Below are positions 49,301 to 56,662 of a DNA stretch of 64,000 nt, piece after piece. The first letter of the stretch is position 1; each line of letters begins with the position of its first letter. The notes below the pieces were generated by a model. It searched no databases. It saw only the letters and a program-made list of their open reading frames with translations, and was not told where the DNA came from. Source of the DNA: Brachycybe producta (Eukaryota; Arthropoda; Diplopoda; Playtdesmida; Andrognathidae); assembly GCA_036925085.1 (NCBI GenBank), contig JAUPFP010000006.1, forward strand, positions 4,057,131 to 4,121,130. Direction: 5' to 3'. The translations under genes and the position numbers were made by a program.

Positions 49301-50948
49301 TGGAATGTTTTAAAATACTGTCACACATATATTTTTCAACGAAATGCAAATTTTATTTATTTAATAAACAGCTGAGATATTGCCATTACATGATACATAG
49401 TGAAAAATGAGAAAAAGCAATCAGGTGCGAAAAATGACGTCAGTTAGGTGGTGTCCGTTTTTGTCCAAGCACTCCTGTAGACAGCGTGAGAAGTTGTCCA
49501 TACTCTTCCTAAGCATTTGACATGGAAGCCTTCGGATTTCTTGGCTTATTATTTCAGAAAGTGTCTCAAGAGTACGAGGTTTCTTGATGTACACTTGTGA
49601 TTTTAGGTAACCCCATAAAAAGTAGTCACAAGGTGTCAGATCTGGTGACCTGGGAGGCCACTCCACATCTCCACGCAACGAAATCATGCGTCCAGGGAAA
49701 GTTTCTCTTAAAAAAGCCATTGCTGCTCTGAATGTATGGCATGTTGCCCCATCTTGTTGATACAATACAGGTGAAATGCTTAGGAAGAGTATGGACAACT
49801 TCTCACGCTGTCTACAGGAGTGCTTGGACAAAAACGGACACCACCTAACTGACGTCATTTTTCGCAACTGATTACTTTTTCTTATTTTTCACTATGTATC
49901 ATGTAATGGCAATATCTCAGCTGTTTATTAAATAAATAAAATTTGCGTTTCGTTGAAAAATATATGTGTGACAGACAGTATTTTAAAACATTCCATACCT
50001 CCTTGCCGGACCCTGTATAAGCATTTAGTTTCGGGTTTTAGAGTTACCTCGAATGTTCATCCATTCATTGGTTCATCCTTTTAATCACGTCCCGTTTAAG
50101 AGACTTTAGAAGTGCCACGGACGTCAACAGGGGCGATATATGGGCTGCTAAAACTATGGGCATTGGGCTGATATAAATATCGGCCGTTATAGGGGCGCTG
50201 ACATCGTTAACACTATTACCGTTTGCGAAAAAATAGTTTTTAAAAATATTTCTAACGTCTTCATTAAAATATAAACGGTGTGTCATAAATAAGAAAACAA
50301 AATTAACTTTGACAATCTGTAGTATTCCGATGAAACGCACACACAAGAGGAGTATATACCCGACTCAGTAGGCCCTACCGCCTACAACTGCACTTCTCTG
50401 CCAGATCTATTTTTCCTTTGGGTCGCCCGCGAAAAAAAAAGATAACGATCCAATGGAAAAAGTTTGCAAGTCGTGGCCATGGTTCGGAGATTTTCGCCTC
50501 TTGTGATCGTTTTATCGGAATTTCAACAAGTTATGAAGGTATAGTTAAATTTTATTTTCTTATTCATCATAACATACCTTTTTTATATTTTAGAAATTGT
50601 TAGAAATATTTTTAAAAACATTTTTTTCACAAACGATAAATGTTTTAACGATGTCAGCGCCCCTCTAACGGGTCGATACTTATATCGTCCCAAAGTTATA
50701 GCAGTCCATATATCGCCTCATTGAGTACATGGCGCTTCTAAAGTTTCTTAATTCTTGAATTTGGGCCATTGTTTTTATATGCATAAAACAAAAAAAAATT
50801 TATCAACAAATTTTGCAATTTAAAAAATAATTCTTAAGTCCCATAAATAACCAATTAACATCAATCAATCTGTTGATCCACCTTTGATGAATATTTTATG
50901 ATCTGTTTTTATTTTTAGAACTCCCTTTTCCGCAATTAAAAATAAAAC

Positions 50949-51000
<52 letters not shown>

Positions 51001-54000
51001 TTATAAAAAAAAATGCTTTAAGGAATCAAACGAAATTAGTAAGCACGCCGCACGAAAACTGGCTTTAAGCCTCGCGAGCGCTATCAAGGCCCTATCTGGG
51101 CCCACAAAATGGATAAGACGACCAAGGGCCCTCTTCTAATGTCCAAATACAGACGAATATTGAGACAGCCAATCATAAACCATATTCAAGAAGAAAGAAA
51201 AAAACTCGATTATTATATGATCGTTTTTTTTTTTTAATTTTTGTAATTCACGAAAAAGTTTGAAGGATAAGTAGGCGTTGGTTCGTTTTTTCCCCATTTT
51301 TAACGTCTTTTGTATTCTCAAAGCATCGGTCGAAGGTCAAAATGGGTTTGGTTCAAAAACTATGTCAAGACTCATGAAGAAGAAGAAGAATCGACGGCTC
51401 TAAACAAACATCATGCTCGTGTCTAATATGAAAAAAATTTCATATTAGACACGAACATCCCGCCAATCATTCATGGCACGGGCCTCTCTAATATCCTTGG
51501 CAGAGGCAATCTTCTTAGAAAATGCAGGTCTTGCGGAAGGGTCGTTGGCGATAGCTTTGGTCAATTTGAATTTGAACAATACGAACGCCATAGTTTATTT
51601 TTGCAGCATATAAAACCAGTTCTTCTGCATCAAGAATATTCTAAAGCCTCGTTTTCACGGCGGAGATAGTTCTTTCGTGAGAGTAGCTGTCATGAAAGTT
51701 GCGATAGTTCACTCTCACGATAGCAATTGTCTTGACATGTCGTGAAGTAACGTGTGATAGTTATCTGTCATGACAGTGTGACGTCTAACTTCACAGGAAT
51801 CATTGAGTCAACAACAGTGTTGCCTCTCTCTCTCTCTCTCTCTCTTTCCAGAAGCCAAATTTCCCTACAAAGTGGATATTTCCCTACAAGCGCCGGTCAC
51901 TCAACAGCTATTACTATTGCGACTGTACTGTCAACTATCAAGTCAAACGAGATAGTTGTGATAGTGCTATCGCAACAGTGTAACAGTGACTATCATGTGG
52001 TCTTCACAATGATAGTTCTTGCGATAGTTGCTGCTCTCATGACAGCAACTTTCGTGAAAACGAGGCTTAAAGCAGCTTTTCGCTTACAGTGTTACCAGAT
52101 GTACATTTCAACTTAATATTTCATTTTTTTTTTTTACATTCTGGAAGGAGGGGGGCGCAGTCAAGTGTGCGCAGCCAGATAATGTTTGCCCGCTCTTTTA
52201 TGAGCGTTATACCAAATATTAACCAATTAGAAATTGAAAAGGGCTGGGCATGTGACGTCAGACCAAATAACAAATCAATCAGAAGTTGCTGTTCCTCATT
52301 AGAGGGCGGCGCTACCGACTGTATCTTGCTAGGCACACTTGCCTCAGGGCGTAGTACCCCCGACCTCCTGTAACAAGCTTAACTTAACGTAATACCACCT
52401 AATTACCGACATATTATTAATTATTATTTTATTAACCCTGGTATTCACAGCTGTTTGTTTTAGTAACATGCACAGCTACTTTTATTGGGGAAAAAATACT
52501 GCGTTCCTATTGGCCAAATTCAAATTGACCAAAGCTATCACCAATGACCGCCGTCTTTGCGGATTGTCAGCCAACAACAGCCAAAGACGTGATTCTTTGA
52601 CGCATTCATTCCATGCAGACATACAGTAAATTGCAACGTGACATACTGTCGCCATATAATAGCAAGGATACGATCAGTTTTACTATCTTTAGACAGAGAC
52701 TTCTAAAGTTGTAACTATATAGTAGAAGGCACTGCTTTAGAATGTAGTAGTGTAGATGTTACTGTCAATCTGCGGAATCAGGCAATCTGCAAAACCACCA
52801 AACTGCTAGCGAATCGGAAAAATTCAACACCTGAAATGTATTAAAATTTTTCAGATTCACTAGCATGGTTGGTTGTTTTGCAGATTGCCTGATTCCGCAG
52901 ACTGACAGTAAAATAGATACTATATAATGTTTGCATAGGCCTTTCTATCAAGTTATATCAATGACATTTTACAAATGTACGTAAAAGCATACGATAAGAA
53001 CATCGGCAACACTGGATTGGAAGTTTGAAATGGCATTGCGGCAATGGAAAGGTTGTCGCCACCTCGCCCTTCCCTCTCCCCACCTTTCTGTCTGGGCTGC
53101 AGCAGAACTGGGCCCGGGCAAAAGTGGCTGCTATGGCCTGGAGTGCAACGCCAACCCCCCCCCCCCAACCCAATTAGCTTCTTAGCATCGCAAGTTCGTT
53201 ATCAGTATTCTTTGCATGGCTTTTAAAATCTAATCTCCTCCGTTCACGACACCACAAAAAATTTCAAGTCCACCCGTCCGTCCAGACGAGACCCCATAAT
53301 ATCGTTTGTTTGTTTGTTTTTTTATCAGACGGGATAATAATAAATAAATCCAAACAATTTACGAGGCTACATCACCAAAATTACTTCGAAAAATCTCCGT
53401 AAAGAGCGCTAGCATCGTTTTTCTATTGAGCCCATAGACCCAATGGTTAAAGAAAAAATTACGTTAATTTTTAAAATACACAGTCGCGGCGGCAATATGT
53501 TTATTTTTCATATTTAAAGTTGTCCAATATTATGTTTTCAAAGTGCAATGTGCACCTTAAATATATGCTGATCGAGTGATAGAATGACAAAAAATTGGTA
53601 AGTGCGGTTCTATTTTAAAAAACTATTTCAAAATCGCGCAAATTTCTAACTCTTATGTTAAACTTCATTGAGTACGCCCAAATAAGAAAAAAAAAACATC
53701 CATTAAAATGCTCGTAAAAATACCTTAAAATAATTTTTAAAAACCCACAATTAAACCACAGTGAAGCCAACACATTGGCGCACGTGCTCGTTTTTTTTCT
53801 GATTTTTCAAAAATTATTTTTACGTATTTTTACGAGCATTTTAATGGATTTTTTTTTTCATAGGAGCGCGTGCTCAATGGAGTTTAACATAAGAGTTAGA
53901 AATTCGCGATTTTGAATTAGTTTTTAAAAATATAACCGCACTTACCAATTTTTTGTCATTCTATCACTCGATCAGCATATAGGTGCACATTGCACTTCAA

Positions 54001-54344
54001 AACTTAATAATGGACAACTTTAAATATAAAAAATAAACATATTGCCACGACTGTGTATTTTTTAAAAAAAATTAACATTTTTTCTTTAACATTGAGTCTA
54101 TGGGCTCAATAGAAAAACGATGCTAGCGCTCTTTGCGGAGATTTTTGGAAGTAACATTCCTTTTGTAAAGACAGAATAACGAAGAAGTAAATTAAGAAAA
54201 GAACAACTTGTCCTATATATAGAATGGAAGAGAAGGGGGAGAATCATACGTGTTTTTTTGTTGTTGTTTTTTTTCTACCTTAGTTTTGATCGTAAACTGC
54301 GTAGGTCCCTGCCGCATCTGAAGCTCTTTCCGCGGCATAATCAT
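19019..54344 (-). CDS. SARM1: SARM1 gene (ARM-SAM-SAM-TIR NAD+ hydrolase), spliced
   Basis: Spliced gene whose main exons run, in coding order, 54344-54279, 36901-36602, 35593-35024, 30165-30019, 29932-29795, 28944-27922, 27670-27369, 26520-26285, (25005-24964), 21526-21433, 21357-21168, 20126-20005 and 19301-19019. All junctions are phase-compatible with AG/GT borders, giving 1156 residues without and 1170 with the bracketed microexon. The domain order (ARM, two SAM, TIR) is diagnostic of SARM1, a TIR NADase held inactive by NAD+ bound in the ARM domain and triggered by NMN; this is family knowledge. It acts in neurons, at the axon and on mitochondria. Compared with vertebrate SARM1 it has about 400 extra N-terminal residues rich in Ser, Gly and Ala, as in the fly protein. 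The first intron is 17.4 kb, and the introns are filled with transposons. Identity is secure; the exact N terminus and isoforms are inferred. Confidence 0.95.
19384..19927 (+). mobile_element. Solo LTR in last SARM1 intron
   Basis: 544 bases from TGTAACGAA to TTCGTCACA (imperfect inverted ends). Plus-strand TATAAAAAGG at 19611-19620 precedes a cttctcagtg start-like region, and AATAAA lies at 19781-19786. Flanks are acag/acat, so the 4-bp target duplication, if real, has one mismatch. No internal region. It is inserted antisense to SARM1 between exons 20126-20005 and 19301-19019 and brings its own promoter and poly(A) signal. Confidence 0.65.
20005..20126 (-). CDS. SARM1: SARM1 exon: TIR C-terminal half
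   Basis: 122 bases; acceptor tttgtag, donor AG|gtaaag. Reads [20 protein letters not shown], then [20 protein letters not shown]. The WPEP, LPEDM and FNG motifs are standard for SARM1 TIR. The Arg codon is split across the intron that holds the solo LTR at 19384-19927. Confidence 0.96.
20341..20762. repeat. Family B element
   Basis: tagggatggaacattcgaat to ggatttgtcccacgtcta, about 80% alike by eye to 10548-10968, with the same gagtgccacac core. In a SARM1 intron. Confidence 0.75.
21168..21357 (-). CDS. SARM1: SARM1 exon: TIR core with catalytic Glu
   Basis: 190 bases, 1 base plus 63 codons; acceptor ggtttag, donor gtttgt. Reads [20 protein letters not shown], then [13 protein letters not shown], and ends HKDWIHR. 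The Glu in LEAGKF matches the catalytic glutamate of the SARM1 NADase (E642 in human, from memory). An active enzyme is therefore expected. Confidence 0.96.
21433..21526 (-). CDS. SARM1: SARM1 exon: start of TIR domain
   Basis: 94 bases; acceptor cctttag, donor AG|gttggt. Reads [20 protein letters not shown] then [25 protein letters not shown] is the TIR box 1 strand and BB-loop entry of the SARM1 class. The Ser codon is split (AG+T). Confidence 0.96.
21727..21860. repeat. Hairpin MITE
   Basis: Arms acacaccaggattctttgtt and aacaaagaatcctggtgtgt, with internal gttgcgggg/ccccgcaac. SARM1 intron. Confidence 0.8.
22291..22431. repeat. Hairpin MITE, family I
   Basis: Arms ggccttgtttccattgaggt and accacagctgaaacaaggct, with inner gaaaatttgaactg/cagttcaaattttc. 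Second copy at 43035-43196. Confidence 0.8.
22834..23516. mobile_element. Family A foldback element
   Basis: Starts at TTAA followed by aaattacttcgaaaaatctc (terminal 12 bases lost) and ends tgatgtagcttcttaa. Arms meet at aaaatactgatttta. SARM1 intron. Confidence 0.85.
24014..24816. mobile_element. Family A foldback element, full-length
   Basis: 803 bases between TTAA sites; ttaagaggctacatcgcaaa to gcaatgtagccccttaa. Its left flank (gaaagagaacaatctgcaaa) also flanks the copy at 55022. It lies 147 bases from the SARM1 microexon 24964-25005. Confidence 0.9.
24964..25005 (-). CDS. SARM1: SARM1 42-nt microexon between SAM2 and TIR
   Basis: A 42-base segment with a good acceptor (atacttgcag) and donor (gtagtt), phase 1 in and phase 1 out. 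It can therefore be included or skipped without shifting frame between 26285 and 21526. It adds 14 residues: [14 protein letters not shown]. It sits just left of a SAM2-TIR linker and between two family-A foldback elements. That the frame is open and both phases match makes chance less likely, but no transcript is available. Confidence 0.5.
25225..25560. repeat. Hairpin-rich repeat
   Basis: Contains the inverted pair actactgtctcaccaacccg / cgggttggtgagacagtagt (25489-25548) and a gagcacggt palindrome at 25270-25290. Neighbouring blocks at 25715 and 25980 share gccgcgtacagacc. Confidence 0.6.
26285..26520 (-). CDS. SARM1: SARM1 exon: SAM2
   Basis: 236 bases, starting phase 2 and ending phase 1 (donor G|gtatgg). 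Reads [20 protein letters not shown], then [20 protein letters not shown], and ends [18 protein letters not shown]. This is the second SAM domain, which packs with SAM1 in the oligomer. It joins in frame either to microexon 25005-24964 or straight to 21526-21433. Confidence 0.95.
26894..26956. repeat. Perfect hairpin
   Basis: caaagtacaatgtgttcatg...tgttggta and its exact complement ending gaacacattgtactttg; loop of a few bases. Confidence 0.9.
26961..27094 (+). mobile_element. tRNA-derived SINE copy 1
   Basis: Contains a Pol III B box GGTTCAATCCC (26999-27009), then cagtgtgaattattttccga and the tail gttaaataaaagcgaataaa, shared with the copy at 41941. The A box is degenerate. It is inserted in a family A element. 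Confidence 0.65.
27369..27670 (-). CDS. SARM1: SARM1 exon: end of ARM and SAM1
   Basis: 100 codons plus 2 bases; acceptor cgaatag, donor CG|gtcagt. Begins [20 protein letters not shown] (last ARM helix). SAM1 starts at [18 protein letters not shown] and runs through [18 protein letters not shown] to GILRK. SAM domains drive the octameric ring of SARM1. The split Arg codon (CG+A) is completed by the next exon. Confidence 0.95.
27922..28944 (-). CDS. SARM1: SARM1 exon: ARM (armadillo) autoinhibitory domain
   Basis: A single 341-codon exon, phase 0/0 (acceptor tttttag, donor GAG|gtaagg). Helical ARM repeats are recognisable, e.g. [16 protein letters not shown] and [17 protein letters not shown]. 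Residues that line the NAD+/NMN pocket of human SARM1 can be placed at constant spacing: W80, E126, Q127 and R134 of this exon match human W103, E149, Q150 and R157 (offset 23), and H171 and K174 match H190 and K193. The position of human R110 is His87 here. Residue equivalences use family knowledge recalled from memory. Reading continues open for about 100 codons past the donor, but that is intron. Confidence 0.95.
29027..29561. mobile_element. Family A foldback element, right-truncated
   Basis: ttaagaagctacatcacaaa, both inner arms, ending abruptly at cttaccaattttttggg. In the intron after SARM1 exon 29932-29795. Confidence 0.85.
29795..29932 (-). CDS. SARM1: SARM1 exon: Ser-rich linker before ARM domain
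   Basis: 46 codons, phase 0/0, acceptor atttag, donor gtaaaa. Starts [19 protein letters not shown], a fourth, degenerate repeat unit, and then a run made almost wholly of serine ending KLMSSSQ. It joins directly to the ARM exon. Confidence 0.88.
30019..30165 (-). CDS. SARM1: SARM1 exon: third AEK-type repeat
   Basis: 49 codons, phase 0/0, acceptor ttgttag, donor gtaagt. Contains [17 protein letters not shown] then [18 protein letters not shown], a third unit of the charged repeat seen in the preceding exon. It is Gln/Lys/Glu/Ala-rich and probably helical. Confidence 0.9.
31311..31466. repeat. Family N element, truncated copy
   Basis: gatgggtaggtataatacgt with inverted acgtcacgtatt/aatacgtgacgt; matches the start of 60580-61288. 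Confidence 0.7.
31776..31907 (-). CDS. SARM1: Candidate alternative SARM1 start exon (44 codons)
   Basis: An ATG at 31907 opens 44 codons (starts [19 protein letters not shown], ends LPLEEEECQ) that finish in phase 0 at a gttggt donor, ready to splice to exon 30165-30019, which starts [10 protein letters not shown]. An in-frame TAA lies upstream. No acceptor in the right phase precedes it, so it fits an alternative first exon rather than a cassette. The surrounding 31.73-32.55 kb lacks the repeats that fill the neighbouring intron. This is inference from frame, donor and repeat absence. Confidence 0.4.
32596..33365. mobile_element. Family A foldback element
   Basis: caagaggctaaatcgcaaaa to ttcgatgtagcctcttaa, arms meeting at gccaatgtgttggcttcac. 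SARM1 intron. Confidence 0.88.
33895..34042. repeat. Hairpin repeat, family C
   Basis: tctgcagattgactagtcaa to cagattgcctaggcaat; related to 11548-11736. Confidence 0.75.
34050..34222. mobile_element. Family A fragment
   Basis: Right-arm fragment ending gtgatgtagcctcttaa, abutting the family C hairpin. Confidence 0.8.
34600..34830. repeat. Family H repeat (partial)
   Basis: Shares tgctttgccgcttagcaagg, gagtataaacc and gcttcatgctctggcgaagg (complement) with 43196-43578. SARM1 intron. Confidence 0.65.
35024..35593 (-). CDS. SARM1: SARM1 exon: N-terminal Ala/Gly-rich and AEK-repeat segment
   Basis: 190 codons, phase 0 at both ends; acceptor attttag, donor gtacag after GAG. Begins [15 protein letters not shown], includes nine Gly in a row, an Ala-rich run and a Thr/Ser tract. 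It then has two copies of a roughly 35-residue charged motif with cores [16 protein letters not shown] and [14 protein letters not shown]. The repeat continues into the next exon. The segment is predicted to be disordered or helical; its function is unknown to me. Confidence 0.9.
35772..36472. mobile_element. Family A foldback element, left-truncated
   Basis: From ttatttttcatatttaaagt to gaagtagcctcttaa. It lies between SARM1 exons 36602 and 35593. Confidence 0.85.
36602..36901 (-). CDS. SARM1: SARM1 exon: Gly/Ser-rich N-terminal segment
   Basis: One hundred codons, phase 0 at both ends; acceptor cttacag, donor gtataag. Begins [19 protein letters not shown], then a run of ten Gly, then a Ser/Thr-rich stretch ending SKRSQ. 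No folded domain is visible; low-complexity N-terminal extensions are typical of arthropod SARM. Because an acceptor directly precedes the ATG, this methionine may be internal (after exon 1) or the first codon of a transcript with an untranslated first exon. Confidence 0.85.
37660..37830. repeat. Repeat with CTCTGCAAAGCAGAG palindrome and (GT)n
   Basis: ttgctctgcaaagcagagca, followed by a GT microsatellite at 37738-37760. Possibly the end of a longer unrecognised element. Confidence 0.4.
39291..39727. repeat. Family B element
   Basis: tagaggttggg, a poly-G tract, gcgaatcctaaattttctcg, the family core, then cgaatctcgaatatttttca. SARM1 intron 1. Confidence 0.75.
41151..41550. repeat. Family M hairpin element
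   Basis: Terminal inverted repeats gcggcagtcacactagactg and taatgtgactgcggcat, with AGC/GCT-rich inner arms (agcagcaacagcaagcagca). Copies at 58051 and 59311. Confidence 0.85.
41941..42088 (-). mobile_element. tRNA-derived SINE copy 2
   Basis: Minus strand: A box tggtgtagtgg (42076-42086), B box GGTTCAATCCC (42032-42042), then cagtgtgaattacttttcaa and the tail tttaaataaaagcgagtaaa. A/B box spacing matches a tRNA-derived Pol III promoter. Confidence 0.75.
42538..42645. repeat. Hairpin with TGACGTCA loop
   Basis: Arms accggcaacttctaattggt and accaattagaagttgccggt. The surrounding 42340-42780 block recurs at 47770-47960 (tgttgaaatatcgtctagac, acgacgccattttaaatttc). Confidence 0.8.
43035..43196. 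repeat. Hairpin MITE, family I
   Basis: tgccttgtttccactggggt and caccccagtggaaacaaggc arms. Confidence 0.85.
43196..43578. repeat. Family H foldback element
   Basis: ttagggttggtttatactcc and gagtataaacctacccttac termini, with inner cttgctaagc/gcttagc. Confidence 0.75.
43700..43732 (-). CDS. SARM1: Candidate alternative SARM1 5' exon or microexon
   Basis: A 33-base segment between an acceptor (atacag) and a strong donor (gtgagt) reads [11 protein letters not shown] in phase 0, so it could join exon 36901-36602 directly. Read from its internal ATG (43723) it gives an 8-codon start, MKMRVQRQ, with an in-frame TAG upstream. QFTMK resembles the QFTIK near the end of exon 1, so it may replace or follow that part of exon 1. 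It could be a cassette microexon or an alternative first exon. The short length leaves room for chance. Confidence 0.4.
44709..45462. repeat. Large foldback element
   Basis: Arms gagcccgtttcaacaaaaac and tagttttgtgaaacgggccc, with matching inner blocks ccatgtggcgggg/cctccgccacatgg and catcctaacaaag/ctttgttaggatg. Fragments of the 16646 foldback and family B (44845-44950) are inserted. Confidence 0.8.
45854..46335. mobile_element. Family G element with GTAC ends
   Basis: gtacggaggcctgttgagga and tcctcaacagggctccgtac terminal repeats enclose subterminal ctcgtccggacga palindromes and a central family D unit. Second copy at 56246-56662, fragment at 38813-38862. Confidence 0.8.
46735..47406. mobile_element. 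Family A foldback element
   Basis: catcacaaaattacttcgaa to aattataacctcttaa; the left arm is partly deleted. SARM1 intron 1. Confidence 0.85.
48120..48358. mobile_element. Family A fragment
   Basis: Right arm only: accgcacttaccaatttttt to gatgtagcagcctcttcttaa. Confidence 0.8.
48996..49222. repeat. Minisatellite (CATTTGCCCTAAA)n
   Basis: About 15 degenerate copies of a 14-16-base unit, acatttgccctaaaa/gccatttgccctaaa. The 80-codon frame on the plus strand is a by-product of the repeat. Confidence 0.85.
49281..50015 (-). mobile_element. Mariner-derived foldback with transposase remnant
   Basis: Terminal inverted repeats of over 200 bases begin cagggtccggcaaggaggta and are flanked by TA (49279-49280, 50016-50017). 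On the minus strand 49421-49867 encodes the C-terminal catalytic part of a mariner transposase: [20 protein letters not shown], then [20 protein letters not shown]. The two conserved aspartates (QQDGA, PDLTPCD) are present, but the N-terminal DNA-binding half is absent. The element sits inside a family D repeat. Non-autonomous. Confidence 0.85.
50952..50996. repeat. (GA)n microsatellite
   Basis: About 22 uninterrupted GA units. SARM1 intron 1. Confidence 0.97.
51642..52072. repeat. Family F element, full copy
   Basis: taaagcctcgttttcacggc and ttcgtgaaaacgaggcttaa terminal repeats; inner agctgtcatgaaagttgcga/gctctcatgacagcaact; (CT)n at 51823-51845. Confidence 0.8.
52758..52914. repeat. Hairpin repeat, family C
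   Basis: gttactgtcaatctgcggaa and ttccgcagactgacagtaa arms. Confidence 0.8.
53358..54155. mobile_element. Family A foldback element
   Basis: acgaggctacatcaccaaaa to gagatttttggaagtaac; lacks the last bases of the right terminus. It lies 124 bases from SARM1 exon 1. Confidence 0.88.
54279..54344 (-). CDS. SARM1: SARM1 exon 1 (initiator exon, 22 codons)
   Basis: Encodes [20 protein letters not shown] followed by TK, ending in AAG before the donor gtagaa, phase 0. It joins exon 36901-36602 (starting MPEFQSVEV) without a frame change. An in-frame TGA lies 18 bases upstream of the ATG, so this is a credible initiator. It lies 17.4 kb from the next certain exon, and the join is inferred from phase and composition rather than transcript evidence. 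A second in-frame ATG sits two codons later. Confidence 0.7.
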
Positions 54345-54444
54345 AACAGTCGACCGTCTTCATACGAAGACACTTCGTTTTTTTTTGTCATCAACTATAA
54401 CTAAAACTGGATATTCCTCGATGAAAATTAACAAACTTAAGCGA

Positions 54445-54615
54445 CTAATACATCACTTCAAAAGATATAATACAAAAACGAACGTGAAAATTTGGAATAT
54501 TAAAAGTCACAGATGATCTGGAAACTTCTAAATCCGCCAATTTGATGAGATCACACGATTCGAGAGCTAACAGACCAGCCTTTTTTTCTAACATTACGAC
54601 ACAAAACTCATTCAT
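54445..54615 (-). other. Possible upstream ORF in SARM1 leader
   Basis: Upstream of the SARM1 ATG an ATG at 54615 opens a 56-codon frame that stops at 54445, 100 bases before the SARM1 start. If transcription starts near 54650-54750 this would be a uORF. No homology is recognised, and it may simply be chance. Confidence 0.25.
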
Positions 54616-54619
54616 AAAA

Positions 54620-54760
54620 GAATCGGCGGCCTTCGATAACAAAATGAGTGACGTCACCAACACAAACACACGACTGTGGCGCCTCTGTACAGTGTTGCCA
54701 ACTACTCACAATTGCACTACCGGTTCCTTAGGAAATTATATACAGTAGTTATATAAAACA
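54620..54760 (-). promoter_or_regulatory. Candidate SARM1 promoter with perfect CRE
   Basis: About 300 bases upstream of the SARM1 exon 1 ATG lies a palindromic GTGACGTCAC; the CREB/ATF core TGACGTCA is at 54649-54656. Further upstream on the minus strand is a TATATAA-like stretch at about 54735-54750. The segment is free of the transposons that fill both flanks, as expected for a retained promoter. The assignment is inference; no start site can be seen. Confidence 0.35.
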
Positions 54761-55021
54761 CCACATTCAAAACAACATAATAAAAAGTATAAATAAATAT
54801 AATTTCAAATTTCATATATATCTAAGCTTGTTTATAGATAAATGGTTATCCTATTGCATCAAACTAATAATAGCCTACACGTTTATGGCGGCCATTGGCG
54901 ATAGCTTTGGTCAATTTGGTTTTGACCAATAGGAACGCAGTATTTTTGTCACCCCGCGCTTTATCGATATCCATGGTGGTATTATGAAAAAGATTTTGAA
55001 AGAGGACAATCTGTAAAACGT

Positions 55022-55909
55022 TTAAGAGGCTACATAGCAAAACTAATTCGAAAAATCTCCGCAAAGAGTGCTAGCATCGTTTTTCTATTGAGCCCATGGA
55101 CCCAATTTAAAAAAAAAAATGTTAATTTTTAAAATACACACAGTCGCGGCAATAAGTTTATTATTCATATTTAAAGTTGTCCAATATTAAGTTTTCAAAG
55201 TGCAATGTGCACCTGAAATATATGCTGATCGAGTGATAGAATGACAAAAAATTGGTAAGTGCAATTATGTTTTTTAAAACTATTTCATAATCGCGAATTT
55301 CTAACTCTTCTTATGTTAAACTCCACTGAGTAAACCCAAATTTTAAAAAAACATCCGTTAAAATGTTGGTAAAATACCACAATTAAACCACAGTGAAGCC
55401 ACCACATTGGCGCATGTGCTGATTTTTTTCTGGTTTTTTAAAACTATTTTTACATATTTTTACGAGCAACAAAAAACATCGTAAAATAATTTTAAAAAAA
55501 CCAGGAAAAAATCACCACGTGCGCCAATGTGTTGGCTTCACTGTGGTTTTTTAAAATAGGTATTTTTACCAACATTTTAAATTTTTAATGAATGTTTTTT
55601 GCTGACGAGCGCGTACTCAATGGAGTTTAAAAAAGAGTTAGATATTCGCGATTTTGAAATAGTTTTTAAAATATAACTGCACTTACCAATATTTTGTTAT
55701 TCTATCACTCAAGAGTGAGTTAAGGTGCACATTGCACTTAATATTTGGCCAACTTTAAATATGAAAAATATAAACATATTGCCGCGACTGTGTGTATTTT
55801 ATAAATTAACATTTTTTCTTTAACATTGGGTCTATGGGTTACATAGAAAAACGATGCTAGCGCTCTTGGCAGAGATTTTCCGAAGTAATTTTGCGATTTA
55901 GCCTCTTAA
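55022..55909. mobile_element. Family A foldback element, longest copy
   Basis: 888 bases between TTAA sites; contains a duplicated central region. Upstream of SARM1. Confidence 0.88.
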
Positions 55910-56245
55910 TTTGGTTTCATAATATAATAAACGAAAATCAGCTTTAGCATTCTGTTTAGAATACCATTTGCGTGTTTCATATGCTGCTAAAAAAAAATAA
56001 AATAAAATCCTGAGTTTCTATTGGCCAAAATCAAATTGACCAAAGCGATCGCCTAGGACCGGTCATAGTGTTTATCTTAAAATAACAATAAAAAACACTT
56101 CATTGACACATACCGCAATAGACCTATTCAATAGAAATAAACTCATATCCTTATTATCTACACGTGAATACAATCAAATATGCACTAAGCAAGAAATAGC
56201 TTCTCATTAGTCAAATACACGCCTATATATACATATACATTATAC

Positions 56246-56662
56246 TACGGAGCCCTGTTGAGGACATAAAATGTTTTTTTATTTCGTCCGGACGAGATAC
56301 TAAGTCGGGTTTGGATGAAAGGATGAACATTGTAGGGTAACTCTAAACCCCGAAACAGAATGCATATATTGTAGAATTGGAGGAACGCTACACTTTTTTA
56401 TATCGGTGATTAGATGGTGTTACGTTAAATTAAGCTTGTAAAAAAATGACATGATTTAATTTAAAAAAATGGTTATGTTGTTCCACACCCATGTTAGTAC
56501 AGTGTTCATCCAATTCTATATGCTTTTTGTTTCAGGTTTTAGAGTTACCCCACAATATTCATCCTTTCATCCTAATCCGACTTACTATCTCGTCCGGACG
56601 ACTTCGTATCTCGTCTAGACGAGATAAAAAAATATATTTCATGTCCTCAACAGGGTTCCGTA
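56246..56662. mobile_element. Family G element
   Basis: tacggagccctgttgaggac and gtcctcaacagggttccgta ends, the same inner organisation as 45854-46335. Confidence 0.8.
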
